From the NCBI RefSeq assembly GCF_019578655.1, contig NC_063262.1:21645582-21709581 (forward strand): DNA of 64,000 bases, read 5' to 3'. The translations under genes and the position numbers were made by a program. This DNA is from Ricinus communis. Taxonomy: Eukaryota; Streptophyta; Magnoliopsida; Malpighiales; Euphorbiaceae. The notes under the pieces are model-generated. The model was not told where the DNA came from. It made no database searches and was given only the letters and a program-made list of their open reading frames with translations. The stretch's first letter is position 1, and every line of letters starts with the position of its first letter. Below, piece after piece: positions 36,840-48,427 of the stretch.

Positions 36840-39800
36840 TTTTTCCACTTGAAAATTATCTTTAAACTTCTTCTCATATTATATATGTTTTTGCTCGACC
36901 TATAAAAGACCTAAGGAATTTATCGAAATTAATTAGTGTCATTAAGACATATATTGAATTTTTCTTTAGTATGAATTTTCTGCATATCCTTCTTCTACAA
37001 CTTCTCGAACAATATGATATTGAACTCCTATGTGTTTAGTTATAGAATGAAAAAATATAGATTTCTTGCAATATGCAAAGCACTTTGACTATCTTAAAAT
37101 TAAAAAAAAAAGAATTTATCATGTTTCTGCCCAAGTTCTTCTAATAATCTTTTAATTCAAATTGCTTCCTTATAAGGTAATGCGGCTGCCAAATATTTTA
37201 CTTCTGTTGTTGATAATACCACAGCTGATTGTAATTTTGAAACCTAACTTACAGCTCCTCCTACAAGTGTAAACACATAACCAGTTGTAGATTTTCTCTT
37301 ATCGATGTCTCCTGCAAAATCAGAGTTTACATAACCCTTAACGATAAACTCTAATTCCCTATAGTATATTGCAACATCTAATGTACTATTTATGCATCTC
37401 AGAATCCTTTTGACAACATTTCAATGTTCTTCCCCTGGTTTTTCCATATATCGGCTAACTGCTCCTACTGCTTGTACAATATCTGGTTTTGAACAGATCA
37501 TAGTGAATATTAAACTTCCCATTGCTGATGCATACAGTGCTTGTGATATTTTCATCCTCTTTGCTTCACTATTTGGACATATATTGGAACATAATTTGAA
37601 ATTAACAGAAAAATGAGTAGAAATTGGCTTATACTCTTGCATGTTGAAGCGCTGCAAGACTTTCTTCAAATAATTTTTTTGAGATAGCTAAATCTTCCTA
37701 TTATTTGTGTCTTGATGAATTCGCATCCCAAGAATCTTGTTTGTTGGTTCCAAGTCCTTCATCTCAAACTCTCTAGCCAACATGTAAGACTAAGCCAACT
37801 TTTGCTCTTTTAATACGATCGTTGTTGGGGCCTACCTCAATTTACAACAGTCATAGTAGTTTTGGTAATGTGTGCTACATGTCATTTACATACAATAATA
37901 AAATATTGAAATCATTTTCACCAAACCTCTTGAAATATGCACAAGGGTCAACATTGAGTCTGTTGTATCCAAAGCTTATAATGGAGGAATCAAATCTCTT
38001 ATACCAACAGTGCAATATTTGTTTGACACCGTATAAAGATCTTTTAACTTGCAAATTAAGTTCTTCTCCTTTTTTTTCTTTCAAAACCTTCTAGTTGGAG
38101 CATGTCAATTTCTTATTCAAGATCTCTACAGATAAAAGTAGTTTTGACATCTAATTGCTCCGGATGTAAATCAAATGTACCACACATTGCCAAAACTACT
38201 ATGACTGTTGTAAATCGAAGCGCTGAAAGAAAGATCTCATTGAGGTCAATACTTTCTTTTTATGCATATTCGTTTACCACTAATCTTGCACAATACCATT
38301 CTACTTGATCTTATACACCCATTTATTACCATTGGGCTTTCTTCCTTGTGGTAATGATACAAGTTTCCAAAATCTTGTTCTTTTGAAGAGCTTTTATTTC
38401 TTCTTGCATCGTTATCATCCATTGAGATGCATGTAAACTAGTCATTGCCTCATGAAGAGTTGATAGCTCCCCATCCTTTGTTAAAAGATAATATGCAATA
38501 TTACTCCCCAAAACATAATTAGACTGCCATATTTATTTCTTTGTCAAGAGATTTGACCGTTAAAGTTTTGGAGGTTGTGATACAATTGGTTCTTATACCT
38601 CAAGCTCTAACATTTCCTCTGACACAATTAATTCTTGTAACCCATACTCCAATGTTGCTTCAAAAGAATCCCTTTTGTTTATCATCCCTTTCCACGTTTA
38701 CCAATATAGTCTCTGAATTTTCTTTCACCGTGCTATCATTATTTTCTTCCTTTTGTACTTTATCTTCTATAATAGTAACATCCTTGCTAACTATAATCTT
38801 GCGGGCAGTAGGATCCCACAGGCGATACCCTTTTACTCTATCAGCATACCTAAGAATAAACATTTCTTAGATTTTGGATACAACTTTATAATTTCTTGGG
38901 TATTACACATCATATACACTAGACTTCTAACTATATTTAGGTTTAAATAATGAGTTTTATTTTCAGTCCACATCTTCATTAGTGTATTCCAACTCAATTA
39001 TTGTTGATGGGTTCGATTTATCACATAACAGGTAGTATTGACTGCTTCTGCTCGAAAATATTTTTCTAAGCTTTTAGCTCCTAACATTGCTCTTATTATT
39101 TCGAACTAGGTTCCATCATCTGCTTTGTCACTCTATTTTGTTGAGGAGTATATGCTACCTTGAACTGTCTTTTGATACCTTTCTTATTACAACATGTAAA
39201 AAACTCATTACTAGTATATTCTCTTTCATTATTTATCCTCAAACACTTTATCTTTTTGCTAGATTCAAGTTCTATACGCACTTTGAATACTTTGAAAACT
39301 GAAAACACATTTGCATTTCCCTTGATAGGATACACCTAACATTTTATGGAATAATCATCTATGAAGGACATAAAGTACTTCTCTCCTCATAAAGATGTAA
39401 GTGGTGCTTTCCATACATCACATGAAGCAACTCTAGAATTTCTTTAATCCTAGAATTTGATATCTTAAGCTTTCACCTACGTTGCTTACTTGTAATACAA
39501 TGCTCACAGAAGGTAAGGATACCTTAGTAAGACCTTAAAGTAAATTTTACTCTATAAGAATTTTCTTTTCTTGCTCGAACATATGCCTAAGTTTTTTATG
39601 TCATACTATTACAGATCTTTCACTTGGAATAGAAGCAATTGATGCTTCTTCTTCTTGCTCTATTTAACCTATATAAGTTGATGATTATCTATTCTCCCTT
39701 CATTAGTATAAGTGCACCTTGAATCATTTTTAAATTTCTTTTTCAACTTTAACTTTACGACCAAGGTCATCTAGTTGACCTAATGATAACAAGTTCTTTC

Positions 39801-40527
39801 TTAGGTCTTCCACATGTTGTACTTGTTGAATAATGCAAACTATACCATCATGGACCTTTATCTTAATGGTTCTAATATCGACAATCTTCAAGGTTTGATC
39901 ATTATAGCTACACACAGATCCTTCAGAGACATGTTCATAATGATGAAACCATTCCCTTCGAGAGGTCATGTGAAATGTGGTTCCTAGGTCAATAAACCAA
40001 TCATCAGCTAATGTCTTTCTGCATTTATTAGTTGCCACTCCTTCACAACTCAAAGCATCACTATTATTTAAAGTACTTGCTATATCTTCTTAAGGATTGG
40101 AAATCTTTTTAATTTAAATTCCAATATTCCTTCTTCAAATATCCCTTTTTGCCATAGTGGTAAGACTTCAGGTTCTTACATTTTAATTTTAATCTACCAT
40201 GATTTTGACTTTCACTTTGGTCACGTTCTGTTGATCTCCCTTTCATCACCGCTAGTGCCTCTGCTGGTTGCAAACTAGCTAACATGTCTTCTTTGCTCTT
40301 GTATCAATTTTCTTATCTAGAATAGCAACTACAATATCATCAAAGTTTAGGATTTCCGTAATAGAATTTTTTATCAGATTGATGATGAGTTGATCACACG
40401 AATTGAGTAGACTTTGAAGTAAAAGGTCAACATGTTTATTTGTAACTATTCTATAATCCAACAACATGAGATAAGAAAATAGAGTATTCAAGGAGTTGAA
40501 GTGCTCTGTTACTAAAGTAGATTCTAT

Positions 40528-43500
40528 TGTCACGACCCCACCCGTGGGCCCGTGACCGGCACTAAGGAATGGGTAGGCGTAAGGCCACCGAAACCCGTAG
40601 TAAGCCTGACACTCACTGACTTAAACAAATCTCATCTCAAATTAATATTATTAAAGCCACAAATTATCTTAATAGCTATATTCTACATAAATACTTCGGT
40701 CTGCCAGAAAAATTAGGCGAGACCCGAAACTCATAAAATTTACAACTGATACATCTACTAATTACTACTGCGGATAATCTAAGATTCACCAATTTACATA
40801 CCAAATCAAATACATCACCCGATGATGAAGGAGTCGGGTTACTGAATAAGAGTCGCGAGAGGACTAACAGTCACGAATCAAAATAAAAATGAGATCGCTC
40901 GAGAGTGAGTTAAAATCAAATAATCTGGGGACTATTGCATTCTTCTCAGAAAACATAGATTATTCAAATCAGTATATCAAACCATGCACATAAATACCAA
41001 TCATACTATAATCAAATACCATAATAATAAATAAATAAAAATATATATTTACTTTTACGGGACGAGTGGCTCAGTAGAACCCTAACCCCAAATTCTAACA
41101 GCCATTTTGGCTCTCTTAATCCAATAAGACTGGCGCCCCGAGAGCAATGCTCGACCAGGGACCTTACCTCCGACAATTTACACAAATCAGCCCAGAGAGC
41201 CATGCTCGACTAGGGCAAACCCATAAAAATCTTATTACATGTCCATGATTATTGCCGGTGCGCACGCGGTTCTGATGTAACCCATCAGGTGGCATGTTCT
41301 ACGAAAGCCACATTTCCCAATTCTCAATCATCACAAATAATAAATATCATTATCTAATGAACTCACCCAATACATATCGAAATAAAGATTAACGATTTAG
41401 GGTAAAACAACGTGCAATTCGTGAGGGGGAAAAATAATAACGCTTGTATTATTATAACATTACTAATAATAATATTTATCTTATTTCAAATATTATTAAT
41501 CAAGTGAAATCATTTATTTTGTGATACTAATAATCATGTTAAGCATAAATTCTAAAATAGCGTATTAAAATCAGACCTAGCAATAGTGCAAAGATTAAAT
41601 GACTTTGACTCACAGAATTGGGCGACCTCCTAACTCTGCTCCGGTGCCTCAGTTGGAGCGAGCCGAACAAACGGACAATCTAGTCATGGAAAACAATTTA
41701 TCAAAACGCTGAAACAATCGATCATTAATCCTAGGTCTAGACTCCTAGGACTAACTGTCTAAGAATCTCGACTCGGGAGAATTCTACCGAAAATCCGACA
41801 GAACCTCCCCTACAACACGAACATTACCCCCCGTAAAAATGGATCCAGGACCTGCCAGAAAAACACTCCAAATATCAAACAATTTAAACAACGGGAGTCG
41901 GGTCCCCAAACTTTACTATTTCCGACTCCGACACATAGTACAAAAACATGACTATGGCAGGCAAACTGACAATTATTTATGACTCACAAATATCATCAAA
42001 TACTCAATACAATCAATAGACACACAAATTAAATCAAAGAATTTCCAAGATCAACGGCCAGAGAAAATTACCGAGACGCTCGGTCGACTCGCCTCCGGCC
42101 GCCGGAGTCCGATCGATGATCTGGACACACCATCGGACTCACAACGACGCGTTGATGATGATTCCCACTTCCAATTTTCTGATCTGACACCCGATCATCC
42201 GGAAAAATTTGCGGACGATCACGGCCGTCGATTTGCAAACGGAGCCCGATTGCCACGAAACCAGTGCCATCGCGAAGCTTGACCTGAGGAGAGTCGGGAT
42301 ATGTCCTCCGATCGTCCATCCTCCGCCGGAGCTCACCGGAAGCTTGCCTCCATTTTCTCTCTCCACCGGATCTTCTGTCTCCGGCCACCACAGGCGACAC
42401 CGCTGCCGCCAAAACAAGGCCAAGAGCGAGAGGAGTCGATCGGCACCAAGATCAGCGATCACGCGGTTCTGATGTAACCCATCAGGTGGCATGTTCTACG
42501 AAAGCCACATTTCCCAATTCTCAATCATCACAAATAATAAATATCATTATCTAATGAACTCACCCAATACATATCGAAATAAAGATTAACGATTTAGGAT
42601 AAAACAACGTGCAATTCGTGAGGGGAAAAAATAATAACGCTTGTATTATTATAACATTACTAATAATAATATTTATCTTATTTCAAATATTATTAATCAA
42701 GTGAAATCATTTATTTTGTGATACTAATAATCATGTTAAGCATAAATTCTAAAATAGCGTATTAAAATCAGACCTAGCAATAGTGCAAAGATTAAATGAC
42801 TTTGACTCACAGAATTGGGCGACCTCCTAACTCTGCTCCGGTGCCTCAGTTGGAGCGAGCCGAACAAACGGACAATCTAGTCATGGAAAACAATTTATCA
42901 AAACGCTGAAACAATCGATCATTAATCCTAGGTCTAGACTCCTAGGACTAACTGTCTAAGAATCTCGACTCGGGAGAATTCTACCGAAAATCCGACAGAA
43001 CCTCCCCTACAACACGAACATTACCCCCCGTAAAAATGGATCCAGGACCTGCCAGAAAAACACTCCAAATATCAAACAATTTAAACAACGGGAGTCGGGT
43101 CCCCAAACTTTACTATTTCCCGACTCCGCCACATAGTACAAAAACATGACTATGGCAGGCAAACTGACAATTATTTATGACTCACAAATATCATCAAATA
43201 CTCAATACAATCAATAGACACACAAATTAAATCAAAGAATTTCCAAGATCAACGGCCAGAGAAAATTACCGAGACGCTCGGTCGACTCGCCTCCGGCCGC
43301 CGGAGTCCGATCGATGATCTGGACACACCATCGGACTCACAACGACGCGTTGATGATGATTCCCACTTCCAATTTTCTGATCTGACACCCGATCATCCGG
43401 AAAAATTTGCGGACGATCACGGCCGTCGATTTGCAAACGGAGCCCGATTGCCACGAAACCAGTGCCATCGCGAAGCTTGACCTGAGGAGAGTCGGGATAT

Positions 43501-44222
43501 GTCCTCCGATCGTCCATCCTCACGGAGCTCACCGGAAGCTTGCCTCCATTTTCTCTCTCCACCGGATCTTGTCTCCCGGCCACCACAGCCAAAACAAGGC
43601 CAAGAGCTGAGAGGAGTCGATCGGCACCAAGATCAGCCGTGGCAAGGAAGCTTGGCCATCTTCCTCCCTCGCATGAGGCTGCCGCCACGCCCGGCAGCCT
43701 TGGCTTCCTTCCTCTCTCTCCCGACCTCTCTTCTTCCCCGATTTTCTTTCCTTTCAATATCGACATTAGGCCCCCGAACTTTTCCTTATTACAATTTGGT
43801 CCCTCAACTTTCTTAATTACTTACAATTCCATCCAGCAAAATTCCAATTTAACCCCTAAACTTTCTTTTAGCCTTTCAATTAAGCCCTTAACTAATTAAT
43901 TTGGGCCAAATCCGAATTATTGAAAATACACAATTACAAAAATACCCCTGACCGACATATTTATTTACAAAAATACCAAGCTCACAAATTTCCATTAAAA
44001 CCCCATAAAAATAACATTATACTTTCAATCCTTATTCCAAAATAAATTTACTTCAATTATTTCTTAAAATTTCAGACTAATTGGGTATAGAAAATAACTC
44101 ATTTATTTGATTAATATTAAATTTTTTATTAAATCATTTCAAATTAAACCCAATAAAAATGAAGCTAAAATTAACTTAAATAAAAACTCATTATTAAATA
44201 TATAAAAATTCCGGGTGTTACA
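40528..44222 (-). mobile_element. Solo LTR with internal tandem duplication, nested in copia element 2
   Basis: In minus orientation the element begins TGTAACACCCGG (44222) and ends GTCGTGACA (40528). It is flanked by TCTAT (40523-40527) and TCTAC (44223-44227), a 5-bp target duplication with one mismatch. It belongs to the same family as the solo LTR at 9760-10991, including the box pairing with CCTGGTCGAGCAT. It is 3.7 kb long largely because of the tandem duplication at 41264-43640. A GC-rich portion (about 42070-42450 and 43270-43740) carries overlapping frames up to 166 codons on the minus strand; their duplicated nature and lack of any domain argue against real proteins. Confidence 0.87.
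41264..43640. repeat. Tandem direct duplication, two ~1.2-kb units
   Basis: The first unit is 41264-42460 (1197 bp) and the second 42461-43640 (1180 bp). Both start ACGCGGTTCTGATGTAACCC and end CGGCACCAAGATCAGC. Over most of the length only scattered single-base differences occur; a few small deletions in the GC-rich part of unit 2 give the 17-bp net difference. The near identity shows a recent event inside an older solo LTR. Confidence 0.95.
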
Positions 44223-44618
44223 TCTACCATCCGTAAAGTGTATATATTTCTCTTAGGAAAAATCTTATAGTGAAGTGATTTGACCTCATATAATTTTATA
44301 AGATGATCTCATATCTTCTTTGTTGTTTTCTTTTTAGAAACACTCAAAAGAACTCCATCTCCAAGTGCCAATTATAAATTTGCAATTGTGTTACTTTTTA
44401 TTTTTTTCATTTATTATCATCCATAATTTCAGCTAGTCTATCACCAATTGCTGCTAAAAATTGTATTTTCTTTAAATTACTTAATTTTCATCTTCCACAA
44501 CGAGAAATTGCTCCCGTTGAATTTTGGAATTACAAACTTTGTTGCTATATTGTTTATTATAACTTGCTCTCGCACAAATAACTTCTAGCGACTTACAACC
44601 TATTGGCTTTGATACTAC

Positions 44619-44900
44619 TGTTAGATAAAGAGATGAAACAACATACCACAACTAAAGTATGTTACTTTATTAAACCAAAAGAAATTACAATTCTCTGTCA
44701 AAGTAGGAAAAAATAAAAAAAAAAAAAAGAAAAGAAGCTTTTTTTTTAATGAATAAAAAGGATTACAATTTCTCAATTTATAGCTTTTCTAAAACTATTT
44801 CTACTATTCATTTTATATGTAAAATATCTATTGATTTAAACCAATCTTTATTTTAACCAAATATATATATTTGTTAAAGATAACTTTACTATCTTTAAGA
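44619..44900 (-). repeat. 5' LTR of copia element 2
   Basis: It lies between the primer-binding-site remnant and the right target duplication. The copia insertion is bounded by CCAAC at 36386-36390 and again at 44901-44905, a perfect 5-bp duplication. Its text matches the 3' LTR at 36391-36839 apart from that copy's inverted duplication. Confidence 0.87.
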
Positions 44901-44940
44901 CCAACAAGTTCAGGGAGCAAAGTGCTACTTAAACCCCACG

Positions 44941-45387
44941 GATAACCATCCCTCTTTTAATTTGCTTTTCTATTTTCTTTCTCCTTTTTCTCCTTTCACC
45001 TAAAAACTATGACCATACGAAGGAACTGATTAAACAAAACAATTTCAATAGATGCAAAATTGAAAGGCATGAATGAACAACCATAATTAGCTATGTCCAA
45101 CCAATATCCTAATTTTCAATTAAATTTGGAATACTTTTACAGCAAAAATCACATATCACATACCACTTAAAATTCAAAATCTACATCACCAAAGAAATAT
45201 TTATAGACCCATAACATATGAAACTAAATATTGCTAAATCCATTAATGAGATTAAACTATAAGAATTCATGGATTTAGACCAAACAATAGGATTAAGTTA
45301 AATCCATAAATTTTATAAAATTTCTCATTTAAAATTCCTCAATCCAAAAAATTCTAAAGTTTTTTCTAGATCATTTCTCTACAAATT
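44941..45387. other. Intergenic DNA, nothing recognised
   Basis: A pyrimidine-rich stretch near 44950-45000, then AT-rich DNA. No frame, RNA or paired repeat is supported. Confidence 0.5.
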
Positions 45388-45391
45388 AAAA

Positions 45392-46060
45392 GTCTGTTTG
45401 GTTCGGCTAATCAATGCAGCTGGTAGTTGATGGCTAATAGCTGGTAGTTGATGGCTGATAGCTGGCAGCTGATAAATTAAACCGTTCAGTAAAATTTAAT
45501 TACTAGTTGTTGTTAGTATATAAAATGATTATTAAAGATATAAGTTATTTTTAAATATATTTTATTTTATTATACTATTTTTAATAATACAAATTAGCAA
45601 AACTAACTTATAATAATTAAAAATGTCATAGTTAATTTTGTTTAGCTCAATTGTATTTATTATTATAAATATTTATAAAAATAATTTAAATTTAAATTCC
45701 ACTAATAAAAAATTTTAAACTTCAAATGTCATAATTATAAATATCATAATTATTTAATTATTAAGTATAATATTAAAATGATAATTATTTATTATGAATT
45801 ATAAGAAGTTAATGATATGAAATGAATTTAAAATAAGTTAGTATTAATAAGTTTTAATAAGGATGAGGTTGTCAAAATAAAATAAAAAATTAAATCAGCT
45901 ACCAACTAATAAGAAAAAGTTCTAAAATAGAGTTTAAACAATCAACAACTAATTGAGACTAAATTGATAATTAATTGTTGATCTTTAAGATTTTACCAAA
46001 TGCTTTAATATAATTGTTTAGTAAAAAATAACTATCAGCTACCTCCGAACCAAACGCTCG
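45392..46060. mobile_element. Small TIR element H (hAT-like MITE)
   Basis: The ends are inverted: GTCTGTTTGGTTCGG at the left and, in reverse complement, GAGCGTTTGGTTCGG at the right. Next to both are CAGCTG/AGCTGATAG words, a common feature of plant hAT-type MITEs. The left subterminal part has three 21-bp tandem units reading TAGCTGGTAGTTGATGGCTRA (45419-45480). Flanking 8-mers match only 5 of 8, so the target duplication is not secure. The interior is AT-rich and non-coding. Confidence 0.65.
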
Positions 46061-46437
46061 GTAAAAAGATAAAAGTTTTAAAAAATATGCTTGTGTTTTT
46101 ATGTATTTTTAACTTTAAATATGTATTCTTTTCATGACAAATACATGTATGTATTTATATTTTTTAACAAATGTCAGTATTTTAGTATAATATTATGAGA
46201 TTTTATCGATGTGACTTAATTTGTTTGACATGACATTTATATACAACATGCTTGTACTTTTATTTACTTTTAATTTTAAGTATGTGTTTATTTATCGTGT
46301 GATAAATTAACATTACCGTTTGTGTTTATTAGCAAAAGACATTATTAAAAAATATGTCAGATAAATTAATTCATATCAACATAAATTTACAGCATTATAG
46401 TGGAATATCCTCTTTTACCGACAGGCAAAAATATATA

Positions 46438-47768
46438 GAAATAAGGTTTAACTTGGTCACCAAATTTTACAACAAATAAACCCATTTGACCTTTTATAGC
46501 CATTCTAATCCAGCACTTAACATTTTTAGATCAGTTTATCCTTTTTCTATCCAAAAAGAAGAGTGTGAGTTACACTTCCAATATAAAGAGCGTGAATCAC
46601 AAAAAAAAAAATTAATTAAATTTGATAAATATTTAATAATTTTCATAATAAATAAACCATAATATATATTAATAATAACCACTTTCATTATCAATTAAAA
46701 TACCACAGCCACCATCAATTGTGCTATGCACCACTGTTAACAGCAGTAATATTTTTGACGAGATTGGTGGCAACAAAGATTTGTGTGTACAGGTGGTGGG
46801 TTTGTTCAATTCATGGTAGATTTAAGGACCTGAGGAGCCCTTGTGATGGATATACACCTGATTGGAGTGGAGGCATCCTTAGGGGAAGGATTAAACAATT
46901 TCTTTACTGAATTTTTTCTAGTCAACGAGAGAGAGAGAAAAACTTGATTCCAGCAGACCCATATGCTTGAAGTCAGAAACTTAATACCCATTTCATAATT
47001 CTTTTCTCACTTCCTATTTTCTCTTAAAATCGAAGATAATAATTAAAAAAAAAAAAGAGATAGATATTAAAAAAATTGAGATGCATGTACTCTGATTATC
47101 GATGATGCCATCAATCATCACCATCATCATCAACTACCAACAATAAAATCAATTATCATTATAGGTTTTTCTTGCTTGGATGTCCTCAAAACTTTCTTTA
47201 ACCTTTTGATCAAATCATATGACTTCAAACCCAGCCTTTGAATTTTTAGATTTACTTTCTCTCTCCTTTTTTGTTGGAATAATATTGAGAGAATGCATTT
47301 AGGAACAATGAAGAATTGAGCAAAGAAAGCTTGCTTTGCTACTTTCGATCTTATAATATGCAACGGTCGCAATGTTGCAGACCTTTTTCTAATAGAGTTT
47401 TACAATTTTAGTTAAAGAGTTGTGCCAATTTAGGATTTGATAGAGTTAAAGGCATTTGAGGAGTGAAATTTCTTTTTTCTTTATAGCTCTAATTAAGATT
47501 TCTTGTTAATTAACTAAATAACAAACTCTTTTAGAAAAAAACCTAACAAACTGAAAATATATATAATAAAACAAAAATTAAATATAAAATAGTTAATCAA
47601 TTATTTTTAAAATAATTTTTTATTCTATCTCATGCGTGAATGTCAAACTCTTTTAACTATTAAAAAACAAAGTTAAAATGATCTTAAATCCGTAAGTATT
47701 GGGCTAAAATGACCATAAAAAGTCATAGAAATTATTTAGGCTTGCTCTATAAGTTAAGAAGCTTATTT
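46438..47768. mobile_element. TIR element E with triplet-rich core
   Basis: The left arm (about 46438-46555) and the reverse complement of the right arm (about 47640-47768) align over roughly 100 bases, sharing TTTATRGYCATTYTAR, AATMCAGCACTTA-type and TTAGATCAKTTTA blocks. The centre has CCACCATCAATTGTG near 46708 and an ATCATCACCATCATCATCAAC tract near 47112. There is no transposase frame; target duplication unclear. Confidence 0.6.
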
Positions 47769-48427
47769 CAAATACATACAATAAGTTGTCCTAAAAAAAC
47801 ATGTACTTAAAGATGAAAATACACTGAATCACATGCATTTTTTTAATATTTTTTTTAACTTTCCCCATAAGAAAACACGACTCCCTGTCCCAACCTGATG
47901 CGCCAATATTCGCCTGATGTCCCAATCTTCGACTAGTTATTTTGCAGTGGAGTCGTGGAGACAGAAGGGATAAACAATGGCTTTCTTGCCTAGATGAATG
48001 CGTTGATAGCAATGTGAGCAGATAGCGGTTGGTTGTGAATTGCAGTGGCCACTGTTGAAGGGTAAGAATAAGACTGAAATTAAGCTTATGAAGACGCGGA
48101 GAGAAGAAGACCGAAGAGATTATATCAATTTTTTTATGAAGCTTAATCCCTTTTATCCCTATTTAAAATAATTCATTTTTATTCCTAGATAGGAGCAAAC
48201 AAAATGATAAAATCGCGTGCTAAATCAGCCGGAAAGAAGAAAAGGAAGTCAAATTGAACCCAAGTTATAAGTTCGTAAGTTAAATTGCACCTTATTCCAA
48301 AACATGATATTTGGTTGGGACTGACGGGAATTTGGAAACATTATGTTCGGAGTCTCCTATAATATAAGGAATACAACTTAATATATGCCAGGAGCTTGAC
48401 CAAGAGGGTATTCCACCTGCTGTCAGT
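47769..48427. other. Region downstream of the PUX5-like gene
   Basis: No gene is supported. The 73-codon minus frame at 47791-48012 shows no domain. The part next to 48427 is the likely 3' untranslated region of the PUX5-like gene; no single polyadenylation signal stands out. Confidence 0.5.

Larger units (their letters stand above)
36840..44618 (-). pseudogene. Ty1/copia gag-pol polyprotein, copia element 2, decayed and interrupted
   Basis: On the minus strand, gag starts in 44223-44600 and continues at 40279-40527 after the nested solo LTR. A worn zinc knuckle lies near 40150-40200. The protease motif (WFIDLGTTFHMT) lies near 39985, where the catalytic triad D-S/T-G has become DLG. Integrase fragments include CLRINNEREYTSNEF near 39220. 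Reverse transcriptase shows SLYGVKQ and LLLYVNDM at 37875-38050, the YVDD motif being altered to YVND. The RNase H-proximal segment is at 37421-37669. There are many stops and frameshifts; altered catalytic residues in both protease and reverse transcriptase make it inert. A primer-binding site remnant (GTATCAAAGCC, minus strand) lies at about 44606-44617. Confidence 0.9.
34690..44940. mobile_element. Old TIR element G, split by copia element 2
   Basis: Removing copia element 2 (36391-44900) joins a right end reading, in reverse complement, GGGGTTTAAGTAGCACTTTG (44918-44937) to GGCTAGATTAACACCCC near 36370-36390. That is the wording of a Mutator-like terminal region. A weaker matching arm (TTTTTCAATTTTGTCTAATTC) lies at about 34710. 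The interior includes a CCA/CAT-rich stretch (35750-35910) and its GATGATGG-type counterpart (36040-36105). The left boundary is approximate and the identity of the two arms is low. Confidence 0.5.

Noticed and set aside
43266..43766. A 166-codon minus-strand frame with Arg- and Gly-rich text, and its relatives at 42068-42492
   Set aside because: It lies in the GC-rich part of a duplicated solo LTR, overlaps several other open frames on both strands, and has no domain; GC-rich DNA favours chance frames.
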